In this document: piece after piece, positions 54,263 to 63,600 of the stretch
Numbering within the stretch: position 1 is the stretch's first letter
Layout: each line of letters begins with the position of its first letter
Origin: Pasteurellaceae bacterium
Lineage (GTDB): Bacteria > Pseudomonadota > Gammaproteobacteria > Enterobacterales > Pasteurellaceae
Direction: 5' to 3'
NCBI GenBank assembly: GCA_030528525.1
Contig: JAUMYT010000010.1
Coordinates: 29,446-93,445, forward strand
Length of the DNA stretch: 64,000 nt
Made by a program: the position numbers and the translations under genes
Notes under the pieces: model-generated
What the model was told of the DNA's origin: nothing
What the model saw: the letters and a program-made list of their open reading frames with translations, nothing else
The model's database searches: none

Positions 54263-55462
54263 CTATAATTTAATTATGTTCTGAATCAAATTTCCTGCAT
54301 AAATCTCATATTTTATTGCCACCGCAGGGATCATTGGGCTGTTCCATTCATACTGACTTGTAACTAAGTCCACAGATAGATCATCTTGTAATAATTGTGC
54401 GTTGATTTTTTCACGAATTTTATCAAAGAGTGGCGTTTTGATTGAGACCAACGGCGAACACAGCATAATTTTTTCCGTAGAAAAAATACTGATTAAATTC
54501 AACAACATATAAGAAAGATTATCGGCAATATGTTCTAGAATCGGCAATGCCTGTGGATGATTCTGCTGAATTTGTTCACATAACCACGCAATTTTCTGAC
54601 GTGTGGTTTTGCCCGAGTTGGGTAAATAGTGATCGATGAGAGTCTTCAAGGCAGTAAAGGTGATTTGATTTGATAACTGATAACGCTCTTTCGTATCCAG
54701 CGTCGGGCAGATTTGATCGCTAAGTTCGCTGAATTTAGGCATTAACATCCGATCGACACTCATTCGTTTATGCTCATCACGATGCAATAATTTACCACGC
54801 AATAACACACTGAGATTGATCGTTTCGTCTAATTGGAGAAAAATGACATCATTATGGCTAATTAAACTGCCTAGCGTGGATTCAGTGAGTAACCAAAGTT
54901 GGAAGTGCTCATTAAGATAAAGGGGCTTCTCGTGAATGAACGGTTGAATCAATGCAGGTAATGCACAGTTCATTTTATGGTATCCAAGCTGGGTGAGTGT
55001 GGTTTTGGTTCGATCCAACTTACCCATTACGCTAATAGACACCGCAAGTAGTGTTTCACTATCAATAGGGCAGTGTTGAACGAAATCAGATAATGACGTT
55101 GTCACGCTAATTTCCACCTGATGGACATTTAAAGGATAGCATTTCTGCACAATAGGCGTCCCTGATAAGTCACAAAGAAAAACACGCATTTCAGTATCCG
55201 AAAGAGTAATACAGAGCAATTGCCAATAAAATGCTGAAATGGATAACCCCACCGCAGGTCTGCCACGGCTCGGCAAATTTTGTGCGGTTCTTTCTAATAT
55301 GAGCTTATGATCAAGTAATTTTTTGGTTAAACTAGTCATTGAGGCGGGAGCAAAACCAGATAATTTAGCGAGATCTGTCCGTGAGATCAGCTCAAATTGT
55401 TCAATAAGCTGATAAATTTGCCCTAAATGTTGATATTTTTGTTCAAGTGATGTCGTTTTCAT
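54263..55462 (-). CDS. ROK-family regulator, degenerate Mlc-like
   Basis: 399 residues from the ATG at 55462. The N-terminal winged helix-turn-helix fits Mlc/NagC (YQLIEQFELISRTDLAKLSGFAPASMTSLTKKLL, then SRGRPAVGL), and C-terminal pieces align too (NLISIFSTEKIMLCSPL). The middle, where Mlc has the His plus CxCGxxGCxE zinc site and the sugar-binding Glu, reads KRMSVDRMLMPKFSELSDQICPTLDTKERY, with no such Cys cluster. It may no longer bind sugar or EIICB-glucose, or may sense something else. Next to the bioD-like gene, as mlc is next to ynfK in E. coli. Confidence 0.8.
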   Translation of the reverse strand: MKTTSLEQKYQHLGQIYQLIEQFELISRTDLAKLSGFAPASMTSLTKKLLDHKLILERTAQNLPSRGRPAVGLSISAFYWQLLCITLSDTEMRVFLCDLSGTPIVQKCYPLNVHQVEISVTTSLSDFVQHCPIDSETLLAVSISVMGKLDRTKTTLTQLGYHKMNCALPALIQPFIHEKPLYLNEHFQLWLLTESTLGSLISHNDVIFLQLDETINLSVLLRGKLLHRDEHKRMSVDRMLMPKFSELSDQICPTLDTKERYQLSNQITFTALKTLIDHYLPNSGKTTRQKIAWLCEQIQQNHPQALPILEHIADNLSYMLLNLISIFSTEKIMLCSPLVSIKTPLFDKIREKINAQLLQDDLSVDLVTSQYEWNSPMIPAVAIKYEIYAGNLIQNIIKL

Positions 55463-55611
55463 AACCAATGACCTTTACTCCATAAGATAATAATTTATTT
55501 TGCAATCTTTGCGTAAAATGGCAAATGCTTTACATAAATTATGCGAACCAGTTCACAAAATTATTTTATAAAACAAAAAATTTTGCTTTTTATCACCAGA
55601 AGGATAAGAAA

Positions 55612-56733
55612 ATGAAAAATACGATCAGTTATCAATGGATTGATACCAACGAAAAGCTACAAACTTGTTGCCAACAAGCACAGCAACAAGCGATAGTTAT
55701 GTTAGATACGGAGTTTGTGCGTATTCGTTCCTATTATCCTAAATTAGGCTTACTGCAAATGTATGATGGTCAGCAAGTCTCGTTGATCGATCCCCTTGCT
55801 ATTTCTGATTTTTCACCGTTTGTTGCCTTACTGGCAAATACAAAGGTGCTAAAAGTTTTGCACGCCTGTGGGGAAGATTTAGATGTTTTTCAACATTATT
55901 TCAAACAGATGCCAGAACCGATGCTCGACACACAAATCATCAGCAGTTTCCTTGGATTAGGTATCTGTGTCGGATTTTCTAAATTAGTCGAAAATTATTG
56001 CCAAATTGAGTTAGACAAATCGTCTTCTCGCACAGACTGGCTCGCTCGCCCTTTAACAGAGAAACAGTGCCAATATGCCGCCGCAGATGTTTGGTTTTTA
56101 TTCCCCGTGTACCAGCAATTAGCTCAACAATTAGCTCAAACCCCGTGGCAAAATGCAGTTCAAGAAGAGTGTGAACAACAAAAACAGAAACGACTTGAAG
56201 AAATCCCCGTGGAAAAAGCGTATCAAAGAATTGGTAATGCGTGGCAATTAAACCGTCAAGAGCTTTTGGTATTGCAACAACTCGAAAAATGGCGAGTAGA
56301 AGAAGCCAAAAGACGGGATTTAGCGTTAAATTTTATCGTCAAAGAGCAATCCTTATGGCAAATTGCGAAAATTCAGCCAAAACATACCTCTAAATTGCTT
56401 GAATTTATGCACCCAAACGAAGTGCGAATTCACGGCAAAAAATTGCTTTGGATTGTAGAACAAGCCAACAAAATCGGCCCTGAACATTATCCAACATCTA
56501 TTTCCCGAATAATTGATGAACCCAATTACAAACAGGATATGAAATGCCTGAGAAAATGGGTGCAAGAATACCAACCAAGCCATTTATCACCAGAAATTTT
56601 TTGCAATAAGCGGCAACTAGAACAACTTTTTAAATGGAAAACGCAAGGACAGCCGTCAGAAAAAGTCCCTGAGCTATTAAAAGGTTGGCGTGCCGAATTC
56701 GGACAAAAAATTTGGGAAAAATATACCGATTAA
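55612..56733 (+). CDS. rnd: Ribonuclease D
   Basis: 3'-5' exoribonuclease that trims tRNA precursors. It has 373 residues from the ATG at 55612 (GAAGGATAAGAAA upstream), against 375 in E. coli. DEDDy motifs are MLDTEFVR, HACGEDLDVFQHYF and CQYAAADVWFLFPVY, followed by an HRDC domain (LNRQELLVLQQLEKWRVEEAKRRDLALNFIVKEQSLWQIA). Divergent from the Mlc-like gene. Confidence 0.95.
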   Translation: MKNTISYQWIDTNEKLQTCCQQAQQQAIVMLDTEFVRIRSYYPKLGLLQMYDGQQVSLIDPLAISDFSPFVALLANTKVLKVLHACGEDLDVFQHYFKQMPEPMLDTQIISSFLGLGICVGFSKLVENYCQIELDKSSSRTDWLARPLTEKQCQYAAADVWFLFPVYQQLAQQLAQTPWQNAVQEECEQQKQKRLEEIPVEKAYQRIGNAWQLNRQELLVLQQLEKWRVEEAKRRDLALNFIVKEQSLWQIAKIQPKHTSKLLEFMHPNEVRIHGKKLLWIVEQANKIGPEHYPTSISRIIDEPNYKQDMKCLRKWVQEYQPSHLSPEIFCNKRQLEQLFKWKTQGQPSEKVPELLKGWRAEFGQKIWEKYTD

Positions 56734-56768
56734 CCACACCATAAAAACGTGACAATGTGATTTAGGCT

Positions 56769-56792
56769 GATTTTAAATAGTCATTTAAAATC
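56769..56792 (+). terminator. AT-rich hairpin after rnd
   Basis: GATTTTAAAT / ATTTAAAATC stem with a four-base loop; TTTTTTATTTT lies a few bases later. Weak terminator candidate. Confidence 0.4.
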
Positions 56793-56934
56793 AATCTGTT
56801 ACTGTTTTTTATTTTAACCTGAATTTCTTATAATTTAGATTATGTTAAATAATAAATTTTAAAATAAAAAGTAGCCATATCCGGCTTTTCGTTTATGATC
56901 AGTTTTTTAACTGCAAATGTTCAAAAGGATTTTT

Positions 56935-57777
56935 ATGAATTATCAAGATAAAAGTTTAGATACCCTGACGCTTGGCAAAGAAACCCAATATCTCTCTCAC
57001 TATGCCCCACATTTATTGCAAGGCGTGCCACGTCAATTAAATCGAGATGAATTAGGCATTACGCAACATCAGCCATTTTCAACTGGTGTTGATTTATGGA
57101 CAGCTTATGAACTGTCTTGGCTGAATGCAAAGGGCGTGCCACAAGTGGCGATTGCTGATGTCGCATTAGATTTCCATAGTGAGAATTTAATTGAATCTAA
57201 GAGCTTTAAACTCTATTTAAACAGCTTTAATCAAACAAAGTTTGACAGCATTGAGCAAATTCAACAAACGTTACAACGTGACCTACAACAATGTGCAAAA
57301 GGAAACGTGACCGTGCAACTCAATTTGCTTTGTCATTACCACCAACAATCTATCGTAACCTTTGAAGGTAGCTGCATTGATCAGCAAGAAATTGAAATTT
57401 CAGACTACGCTTTTAACCCAAATTGGCTGGAAAATTGCACATCTGATGAGATGGTAGAAGAAACCTTAGTCAGTCATTTGCTCAAATCAAACTGCTTGAT
57501 TACGCAACAGCCTGACTGGGGAAGCGTGCAAATTCGCTATGTTGGCAAACGTATCAACCAAGAAAAATTGTTGCGTTATTTGGTCTCTTTCCGCCAACAC
57601 AACGAATTTCACGAACAATGTGTGGAACGCATTTTCTGCGATTTACTCCAATTCGCACAACCCGAAAAATTAACGGTTTACGCTCGTTACACTCGTCGTG
57701 GTGGGCTGGATATTAATCCTTTCCGCTCAAATTTTGAAACTGCACCGACTCATAATTACCGTTTAGCCAGACAATAA
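56935..57777 (+). CDS. queF: NADPH-dependent 7-cyano-7-deazaguanine reductase
   Basis: Reduces preQ0 to preQ1 in queuosine synthesis. The 280-residue bimodular (YqfN-like) form starts at the ATG at 56935 after AAAAGGATTTTT. The catalytic Cys is in [22 protein letters not shown], the substrate Glu in [20 protein letters not shown] saw no preQ1 riboswitch fold in the 200-bp leader. Confidence 0.96.
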   Translation: MNYQDKSLDTLTLGKETQYLSHYAPHLLQGVPRQLNRDELGITQHQPFSTGVDLWTAYELSWLNAKGVPQVAIADVALDFHSENLIESKSFKLYLNSFNQTKFDSIEQIQQTLQRDLQQCAKGNVTVQLNLLCHYHQQSIVTFEGSCIDQQEIEISDYAFNPNWLENCTSDEMVEETLVSHLLKSNCLITQQPDWGSVQIRYVGKRINQEKLLRYLVSFRQHNEFHEQCVERIFCDLLQFAQPEKLTVYARYTRRGGLDINPFRSNFETAPTHNYRLARQ

Positions 57778-57782
57778 TTTGT

Positions 57783-57824
57783 GCAAGGGGTAAGATCTTG
57801 GCATTTTTCTGCAAATTTACCCCT
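57783..57824 (+). terminator. ACAAGGGGT element between convergent queF and the SDR gene
   Basis: GCAAGGGGTAAGATCTTGGC, then TTTTTCTGCAAATTT. AGGGGTAA (57786) pairs with TTACCCCT (57817-57824), so it can form a hairpin at the junction. Confidence 0.7.
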
Positions 57825-57839
57825 CCCCTTCTCTGCCTT

Positions 57840-58601
57840 CTATTTTCGTTTCTGCAACATTGCCACAATACGTAGCAATAACGCATCAGGGGCGAAACGG
57901 CTACTGAATACCAGCAACTTATTCAGCCAATGGGGAATAATCACCCGATTTCGCCCTAAATATTTGACCGCTTCTTCCGCCACTTCCCTTGCAGATTGGG
58001 CTTTCAAGCGGTCGAACAAGGTGGAATTTTGCAAATTCGCCGATTTCACAAAGCCTGTGTCGGTTGGACCTGGGGCAAGAATGGAAATCTTAATATTCGT
58101 GTCTTTTAGTTCATAACTTAACGCTTTGGAAAAAGACGTTACAAAGGCTTTGGTGGCATAGTAAACCGCCATTTGTGGGCCAGGCATAAAACTAGCAATG
58201 GACGACACATTCAAAATTTCCCCTTGATTGCGTTGTCGCATTGGTTGCAAATAGCGTTTGGTGAGCATCATTAAGGCTTGAATATTGAGATTCACCATTG
58301 CGACATCTTGTGCTAATTCGGTGTCAATAAATTCTCCAAACGCACCCACGCCTGCATTATTGATTAACCGCCCGACAAACCAGCCCTGCCCTTCGGTAAA
58401 AGTAAACAATTTTTCTGCATTTTCAGGCTGGGATAAATCCATTTCAACAATTTCTACATTCGCATACTGTTGCTGAAACTCGGCTAAAATCGCTTTGCGA
58501 CGAGCCACTAAAATCAACGGTTCGCCCTGCTCTGCATAGAGTTTTGCCAGTTCATAACCAATGCCCGAGCTGGCTCCTGTAATTAAGGTATAACTTCTCA
58601 T
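57840..58601 (-). CDS. Short-chain dehydrogenase/reductase
   Basis: Classical SDR of 253 residues: nucleotide-binding TGASSGIG near residue 8, NNAGVG, and the catalytic Ser with YYATK. The C-terminal GPTDTGF fits NAD(P)-dependent alcohol or 3-oxo substrates. The substrate is unknown; the pattern is like DltE/YqjQ-type SDRs. It is monocistronic and converges on queF. Confidence 0.88.
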   Translation of the reverse strand: MRSYTLITGASSGIGYELAKLYAEQGEPLILVARRKAILAEFQQQYANVEIVEMDLSQPENAEKLFTFTEGQGWFVGRLINNAGVGAFGEFIDTELAQDVAMVNLNIQALMMLTKRYLQPMRQRNQGEILNVSSIASFMPGPQMAVYYATKAFVTSFSKALSYELKDTNIKISILAPGPTDTGFVKSANLQNSTLFDRLKAQSAREVAEEAVKYLGRNRVIIPHWLNKLLVFSSRFAPDALLLRIVAMLQKRK

Positions 58602-58715
58602 TTATAATTTCCTTCTCACTTTTTCGGTTATTTTAGAACAAAATGTTAATTTTGCGACACAGATCGAGAAAATCACTTAAATCCGTTTACTGCAGGCTTT
58701 TCTTTCTCCATAGTC

Positions 58716-58756
58716 TTGACAACAACGTTCAAAATTATCACACTATGGATTATAGT
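58716..58756 (+). promoter_or_regulatory. Promoter/operator of the toxin-antitoxin pair
   Basis: A perfect -35 TTGACA (58716-58721) with a CACTAT-like -10 19 bp on, and the inverted repeat ACTAT-N5-ATAGT (58742-58756) just before the toxin ATG. A palindrome here is where antitoxins bind to repress their operon. Confidence 0.55.
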
Positions 58757-58757
58757 T

Positions 58758-59150
58758 ATGCGGATATTTAAAACCAAAAATTTTGACAGATTTGCTCGCC
58801 AACAAGAAATTAGCGATAGTGAATTACTTAATGCTATTGAACGTGCAACTCAAGGACTAATTGATGCAAACTTAGGTGGGAATTTGATAAAACAGCGACT
58901 TTCTCGTGCCCATTCGGGGAAATCATCGGGCTATCGAAGTATTATTTTATATCAACAAAATCACCATTGTTTTTTCTTGTATGGCTTTGCCAAAAATGTC
59001 CAAGAGAATATCTCGCAAACGGATCTTAACGCATTAAAGATGCTCGGAAAACAGCTATCTCTCTACCGAGAAAACGAACTTAATTTGATTGTTGAAAAGG
59101 GAAATTTGATTGAAATTTTAGGGGAAAACGATGACAAAATATCAAAGTGA
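58758..59150 (+). CDS. RelE/HigB-type toxin
   Basis: A 130-residue toxin-like protein from the ATG at 58758. It has the family signature NLIKQRLSRAHSGKSSGYRSIILYQQNHHCFFLYGFAKNVQENIS, found in HigB/RelE proteins (DUF1044 type) thought to cleave mRNA on the ribosome. It comes before its antitoxin and overlaps it by 20 bp, the HigBA order. Neither gene is truncated, so the module may be active. Confidence 0.82.
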   Translation: MRIFKTKNFDRFARQQEISDSELLNAIERATQGLIDANLGGNLIKQRLSRAHSGKSSGYRSIILYQQNHHCFFLYGFAKNVQENISQTDLNALKMLGKQLSLYRENELNLIVEKGNLIEILGENDDKISK

Positions 59151-59445
59151 AATATGCCAAGCCGTTCATCAAACGATGTCTGATCTCTACGATTCAGGTT
59201 TTGTTGACAAACAAACAATGCGTCAATTTGATAAAGCCTGCTTAACGCCGATTGAAGCACTTTCGCCTGATGAAATTCGCCAAGTGCGTGAACAAGCACA
59301 GATTTCGCAAACCGTTTTTGCTCACTATTTGAATGTCAGTAAAAATCTGCTATCAGACTGGGAACGTGGCGTGAAAAAGCCAAGCGGTGCGGCATTAAAA
59401 TTGCTGACGCTAGTCAAAGCCAAAGGTATTGATATTATTGCTTAA
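59131..59445 (+). CDS. HigA-type antitoxin (XRE helix-turn-helix)
   Basis: 104 residues ending in a Cro/C1 helix-turn-helix: LSPDEIRQVREQAQISQTVFAHYLNVSKNLLSDWERGVKKPSGAALKLLTLVKAKGIDII. It overlaps the toxin gene; TTTTAGGGGAAAACG precedes the ATG. It should neutralise the toxin and repress the operon. Confidence 0.85.
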   Translation: MTKYQSEICQAVHQTMSDLYDSGFVDKQTMRQFDKACLTPIEALSPDEIRQVREQAQISQTVFAHYLNVSKNLLSDWERGVKKPSGAALKLLTLVKAKGIDIIA

Positions 59446-59446
59446 C

Positions 59447-59482
59447 ACAAGGGGGAAGATTTTGGCAAAAAACTGCAAAAAT
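59447..59482 (+). terminator. ACAAGGGGG element between the antitoxin and serC
   Basis: ACAAGGGGGAAGATTTTGGC, then ACTGCAAAAATC and CCCCCCTTT. The two ends pair, giving a hairpin at this convergent junction. Confidence 0.7.
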
Positions 59483-59501
59483 CCCCCCCTTTGCCGTTAG
59501 G

Positions 59502-60587
59502 CTAATGGGTATTTTCTTTCTCAAACTGCTGCATAAAGGCAATCAAGGCTTGAACGCCTTCGATTGGCATTGCGTTATAAATGGAGGCACGCATTCCGCC
59601 TAGCACTTTATGCCCTTTCAAGGCTTGCAAGCCACAAGCGGTGGCTTCGGCGACAAATTTTGCATTCAGTTCATCATTGCCTGTGGTAAAGGTTACATTC
59701 ATCAATGAACGGTTCGCTTTTGCCACGGTGTTGCGGTAGAACTGGCTTTGGTCGAGATAATCATACAGCAATTTCGCTTTAGCTTGATTGCGTTCAGCCG
59801 TAGCTTTTACACCGCCTGTAGCAAGCAGATGTTTGAACACCAGCGAACAGAGATACCACGCAAAGGTCGGTGGCGTATTGATCATTGAATCACTTTTCGC
59901 CTGCACTTCGTAGTTCCAAATGGACGGCGTGTCTTTGCGAGCCTTGCCAATCAAATCTTCACGCACGATCACAATGGTAATCCCTGCTGGTCCGAGATTT
60001 TTTTGAGCCCCTGCGTAAATAATGCCGAACTGGCTGATGTCGATTTCACGCGAAAGAATGTTAGAGGACATATCCGCCACCAACACCGCATTACCCACTT
60101 TCGGCAGCTCGAAAATTTCCACACCACTGATGGTTTCATTCGGGCAATAATGCACATAGTCGTACTGCTCGGCAATGTCGCTGAAATCCAAGTCGCCGAC
60201 TGCCAATTCATCGCCGGCTTGCAAAATGTTGATTTCATCAATTTCGCAGAAATTGCGGGCTTCTTTCGCCGCCGTTGCCGACCAATGTCCGCTGGTTAAA
60301 TACAACGCCTTGCCTTTTTCACCGATTAAATTCATCGGAATCGCCGCAAACTGCCCTCTTGCACCGCCCTGTAAAAACAGGATCTTGTAGTTGCTCGGGA
60401 TATTGTACAACGTGCGAAAATCCTGCTCAGCGGTGGTAATCAATTCCATAAACGGCTTGCCACGGTGGCTCACTTCCATTACCGAAGTGCCTAAGCCCTG
60501 CCAATTTAACAATTCTTGTTGAGCTTGCTCCAACACCGCCGTTGGCATCATTGCAGGCCCCGCACTGAAATTAAAAACGTGTGTCAT
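59502..60587 (-). CDS. serC: Phosphoserine aminotransferase
   Basis: PLP enzyme of serine (and pyridoxine) synthesis. It has 361 residues: FNFSAGPAMMPTAVLEQAQQE, FLQGGARGQFAAIPMNL, and the PLP Lys in IYAGAQKNLGPAGITIVIV. A canonical uptake core lies at 59634. AAGGATACACA precedes the ATG. hsdR lies 55 bp upstream on the same strand. Confidence 0.97.
   Translation of the reverse strand: MTHVFNFSAGPAMMPTAVLEQAQQELLNWQGLGTSVMEVSHRGKPFMELITTAEQDFRTLYNIPSNYKILFLQGGARGQFAAIPMNLIGEKGKALYLTSGHWSATAAKEARNFCEIDEINILQAGDELAVGDLDFSDIAEQYDYVHYCPNETISGVEIFELPKVGNAVLVADMSSNILSREIDISQFGIIYAGAQKNLGPAGITIVIVREDLIGKARKDTPSIWNYEVQAKSDSMINTPPTFAWYLCSLVFKHLLATGGVKATAERNQAKAKLLYDYLDQSQFYRNTVAKANRSLMNVTFTTGNDELNAKFVAEATACGLQALKGHKVLGGMRASIYNAMPIEGVQALIAFMQQFEKENTH
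59634..59642 (+). repeat. Canonical Apl-type uptake core in serC
   Basis: Exact ACAAGCGGT inside serC. Confidence 0.6.
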
Positions 60588-60642
60588 TGTGTATCCTTAT
60601 CAAAAAGTCATCGTTTGCTTTTGCTAATGATACAGCAAAAAA

Positions 60643-63600
60643 TCACGTACTCAACTCATCCGCCAATATTTCCGCCTGTTTCAGCACATTTTCAATCGCT
60701 TCGGGTTGTTTGTCGGGCGGGTATTTGTAGGCTTGTAAGGCACGGCGGACGAGAACTCGCATTGCGGCCTGCACGGACGATTTGAACTGCCAGTCGATGC
60801 TGACCGAACGTCGAATTTTATCGGTGATCTCTTTGGCGAGTTTTTTCAACGTTTCATCGCCCAACTCGCGAACGGCACTTTCGTTTTGAGCAAGGGTGTC
60901 GTAAAACGCCAGTTCGCTCGGGGTCAGCCCCAGTTGTTCGCCACGTTGTAACTGTTCGCTTAAGAATTTGCTCAGGCGGATCAGCTCTTCGATCACTTCC
61001 ATCACGGTCAGACTTTGATTGTGGTATTTGTTCAGGGCTTCTTTAAGCCGCTGCTCGAAATCCTTTTTTACCGCCAGATTGTTTGCCGCTTTTCTGTTGA
61101 TTTCGCTTTTCAGGTAACGCTCCAACGCTTTTTGCCATAAGGACTTCATCTCGCTGTCGCGCACCATTTCCAAAAACTCGTCCGACAGCAAGTTGATATT
61201 CGCCCGCTCCCGACCGAGCAGGCTGACCAAATCCACCACGCCGTCGCTGGTTACGGCTTGATTGACCAATCTTGCCAGCTGTAACGCCCGATCAGTCTGG
61301 CCGCTGCCCACTTTTTCTTTGGAAAGCACCGCCCGAACGCCGTCATAAAAGATAATTTCACGCTGATATTGCACAACGCCAGGCAGAGAACTGCACAGAT
61401 TTAACCCTTTGCGAACTTGGCGTGCTGCATTTAAAAACGTTTTTAAGCGGTGCTGTTCGGGCGCTTGCTGATCTAAGGTAAGCAGATGGTTCGCCGCCAT
61501 CATTAACAGGGAAAAGCACCGCTGTTGATCTTGCTCGTGAATGGCGGTGAAAATATCAAATGCCTTGCCGTCTGCAGGGGTGGCAAATTGTCCGCGAATG
61601 ATGTCCAAAAACTGCAACAGCTTGTCAAAGGCATCTTGCAAATCATTGACGGGTAGCCCTTCGCCGCCTGCGTTGGTGTAATAGCGTGTGGCGGCTTTCA
61701 ACTCATCAACCAAGCCGATGTAATCCACCACCAAACCGCCGTTTTTATTGCCAAACACACGGTTTACCCGTGCAATCGCCTGCATCAGATTATGCCCCTG
61801 CATCGGTTTGTCGAGATACATCGTATGACAGCACGGTGCATCAAAACCTGTCAGCCACATATCCCGCACAATCACTAATTTGAGCGGATCGTTCGGATCT
61901 TTAAAGCGTTGTTCCAGCACTTTTTTCTGTGATTTTGAGTAAATATGTGCTTTGATATGGTCAGGATCGGACGCACTGCCTGTCATCACGATTTTTATCG
62001 CCCCTTGATGGACATCGGCTGGATCACTGCCCCACTCCGGACGCAACGCCGTGATTTTATCGTACAGCCGTACGCAGATTTCACGGCTTGCCGCCACAAT
62101 CATCGCTTTGCCGTCCAACAACGCGGTTCGCTCTTCAAAATGCGGCACTAAATCGGCCACCAGCTGATCTAAACGGCTATCGCTGCCGAGCAATTTTTCT
62201 TGCATACGAAACATTTTTCCGTTGTCGTTTTCTTCGTCAAACTGCTTGGCCTGTGCCATCAAGTCGGCAAAATCGCTACTTTCGCCCAAACGAATTTGAC
62301 GCGGATCGTGATAAATCGGCACCGTTGCCCCGTCTTGCTGTGCATCTTTAAGATCGTAAACCGATACATATTTACCAAACACCGCCTGCGTGTCGCGGTC
62401 TTCCAGTTCAATCGGCGTGCCGGTGAACCCGATAAAGGCCGCATTCGGCAAAGCATCTCGCAGATGTTGTGCATAACCCCGTTTTTCTTGTGTACTGGCA
62501 AGTGCTTGCTGTTTATCCACATTTATCTGCTGTTTGATAAAGCCGTACTGGCTGCGGTGGGCTTCGTCGCTGATAACGATGATGTTTTTGCGGGCATTAA
62601 CAAGGGGGTGAGAAACTTCGTTTTCCTGCAAAGCAAATTTTTGGATAGTAGTAAAAATAATCCCGCCCGTTTCCCGTTTGGCGAGTTCTTCCCGCAAAAC
62701 GTCCCGCCCGTCCGCCTGTATCGGCGTTTGTCCACGCAACAACGCTTCGCCCTTGCTGAAAGTTTCAAACAGCTGACCGTCCAAATCGTTGCGGTCGGTT
62801 ACTACTACAATGGTCGGGTTTTCAAGTTGTGGCAACGCCAGCAGTTTCGCCGCATAAAACAGCATCGAAATCGATTTGCCCGAGCCTTGCGTATGCCACA
62901 TCACGCCGATCCGCCCGTCGCCCTGCTCGCCCGTTGCCAGCAAGGTGCAGTCCACTGCTTCATTTACGCCGTAAAATTGATGATAGGCAGCGATTTTTTT
63001 GATCCACTGGCTGCCGTCCCGCTCGAACAAAATAAAATTTTGCAGATAATTGAGCAAATGTTCGGGGACAAACAGCCCCTGCACCAAACCGTCCAATTCA
63101 TTGGCAAACGGCACACGCCGGCTGTTGTTCTTCTCGTCCACCACCCGCCAAGGGGTGAACCGCTCGACATTCGCCGTCAGCGAACCGAGTCTGGCATCAA
63201 TGCCGTCGCTGATGACCAACAGCTGATTAAACACAAACAGATCGGCAATTTCCTGCTTGTAGGTTTGCAGTTGGTTGAACGCATCATTGAGCGTCGCATT
63301 TTCGCTCAAAGGATTTTTCAGCTCAAACACCGCCACCGGCAAACCGTTGAGATAGCAAATAATATCAGGGCGGCGGTTGCCTTTCGTGCCTTTGATGGTG
63401 AGCTGGTTCACCGCCAAAAAATGATTATTTTCAAGCTGCTGAAAATCCACCAAACGGGCAAACGCCGCCTTCTGCTCGTCATTTTCCCGATACGCCACCC
63501 GCACGCCTTGGCGTAGCCACCCATACGCCTGCTGATTGCGTGCCGACAGTTCGCTGATATCGGCTCGGCATACCGTCCGCACCACTTCATCCACCGCATC

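Noticed and set aside
56734..56934. preQ1 riboswitch in front of queF
   Set aside because: Neither the preQ1-I loop with its A-rich tail nor a preQ1-II fold could be traced; the leader is just AT-rich with one hairpin after rnd.
57781..58116. Plus-strand frame MQGVRSWHFSANLP... starting in the element after queF
   Set aside because: It is antisense to the SDR gene. Its start only reflects the coding potential of the element.
62200..63516. A 438-codon open frame on the plus strand opposite hsdR
   Set aside because: It is wholly antisense to the conserved nuclease and helicase domains of hsdR, resembles no family, and is explained by the GC-rich codon use of hsdR.
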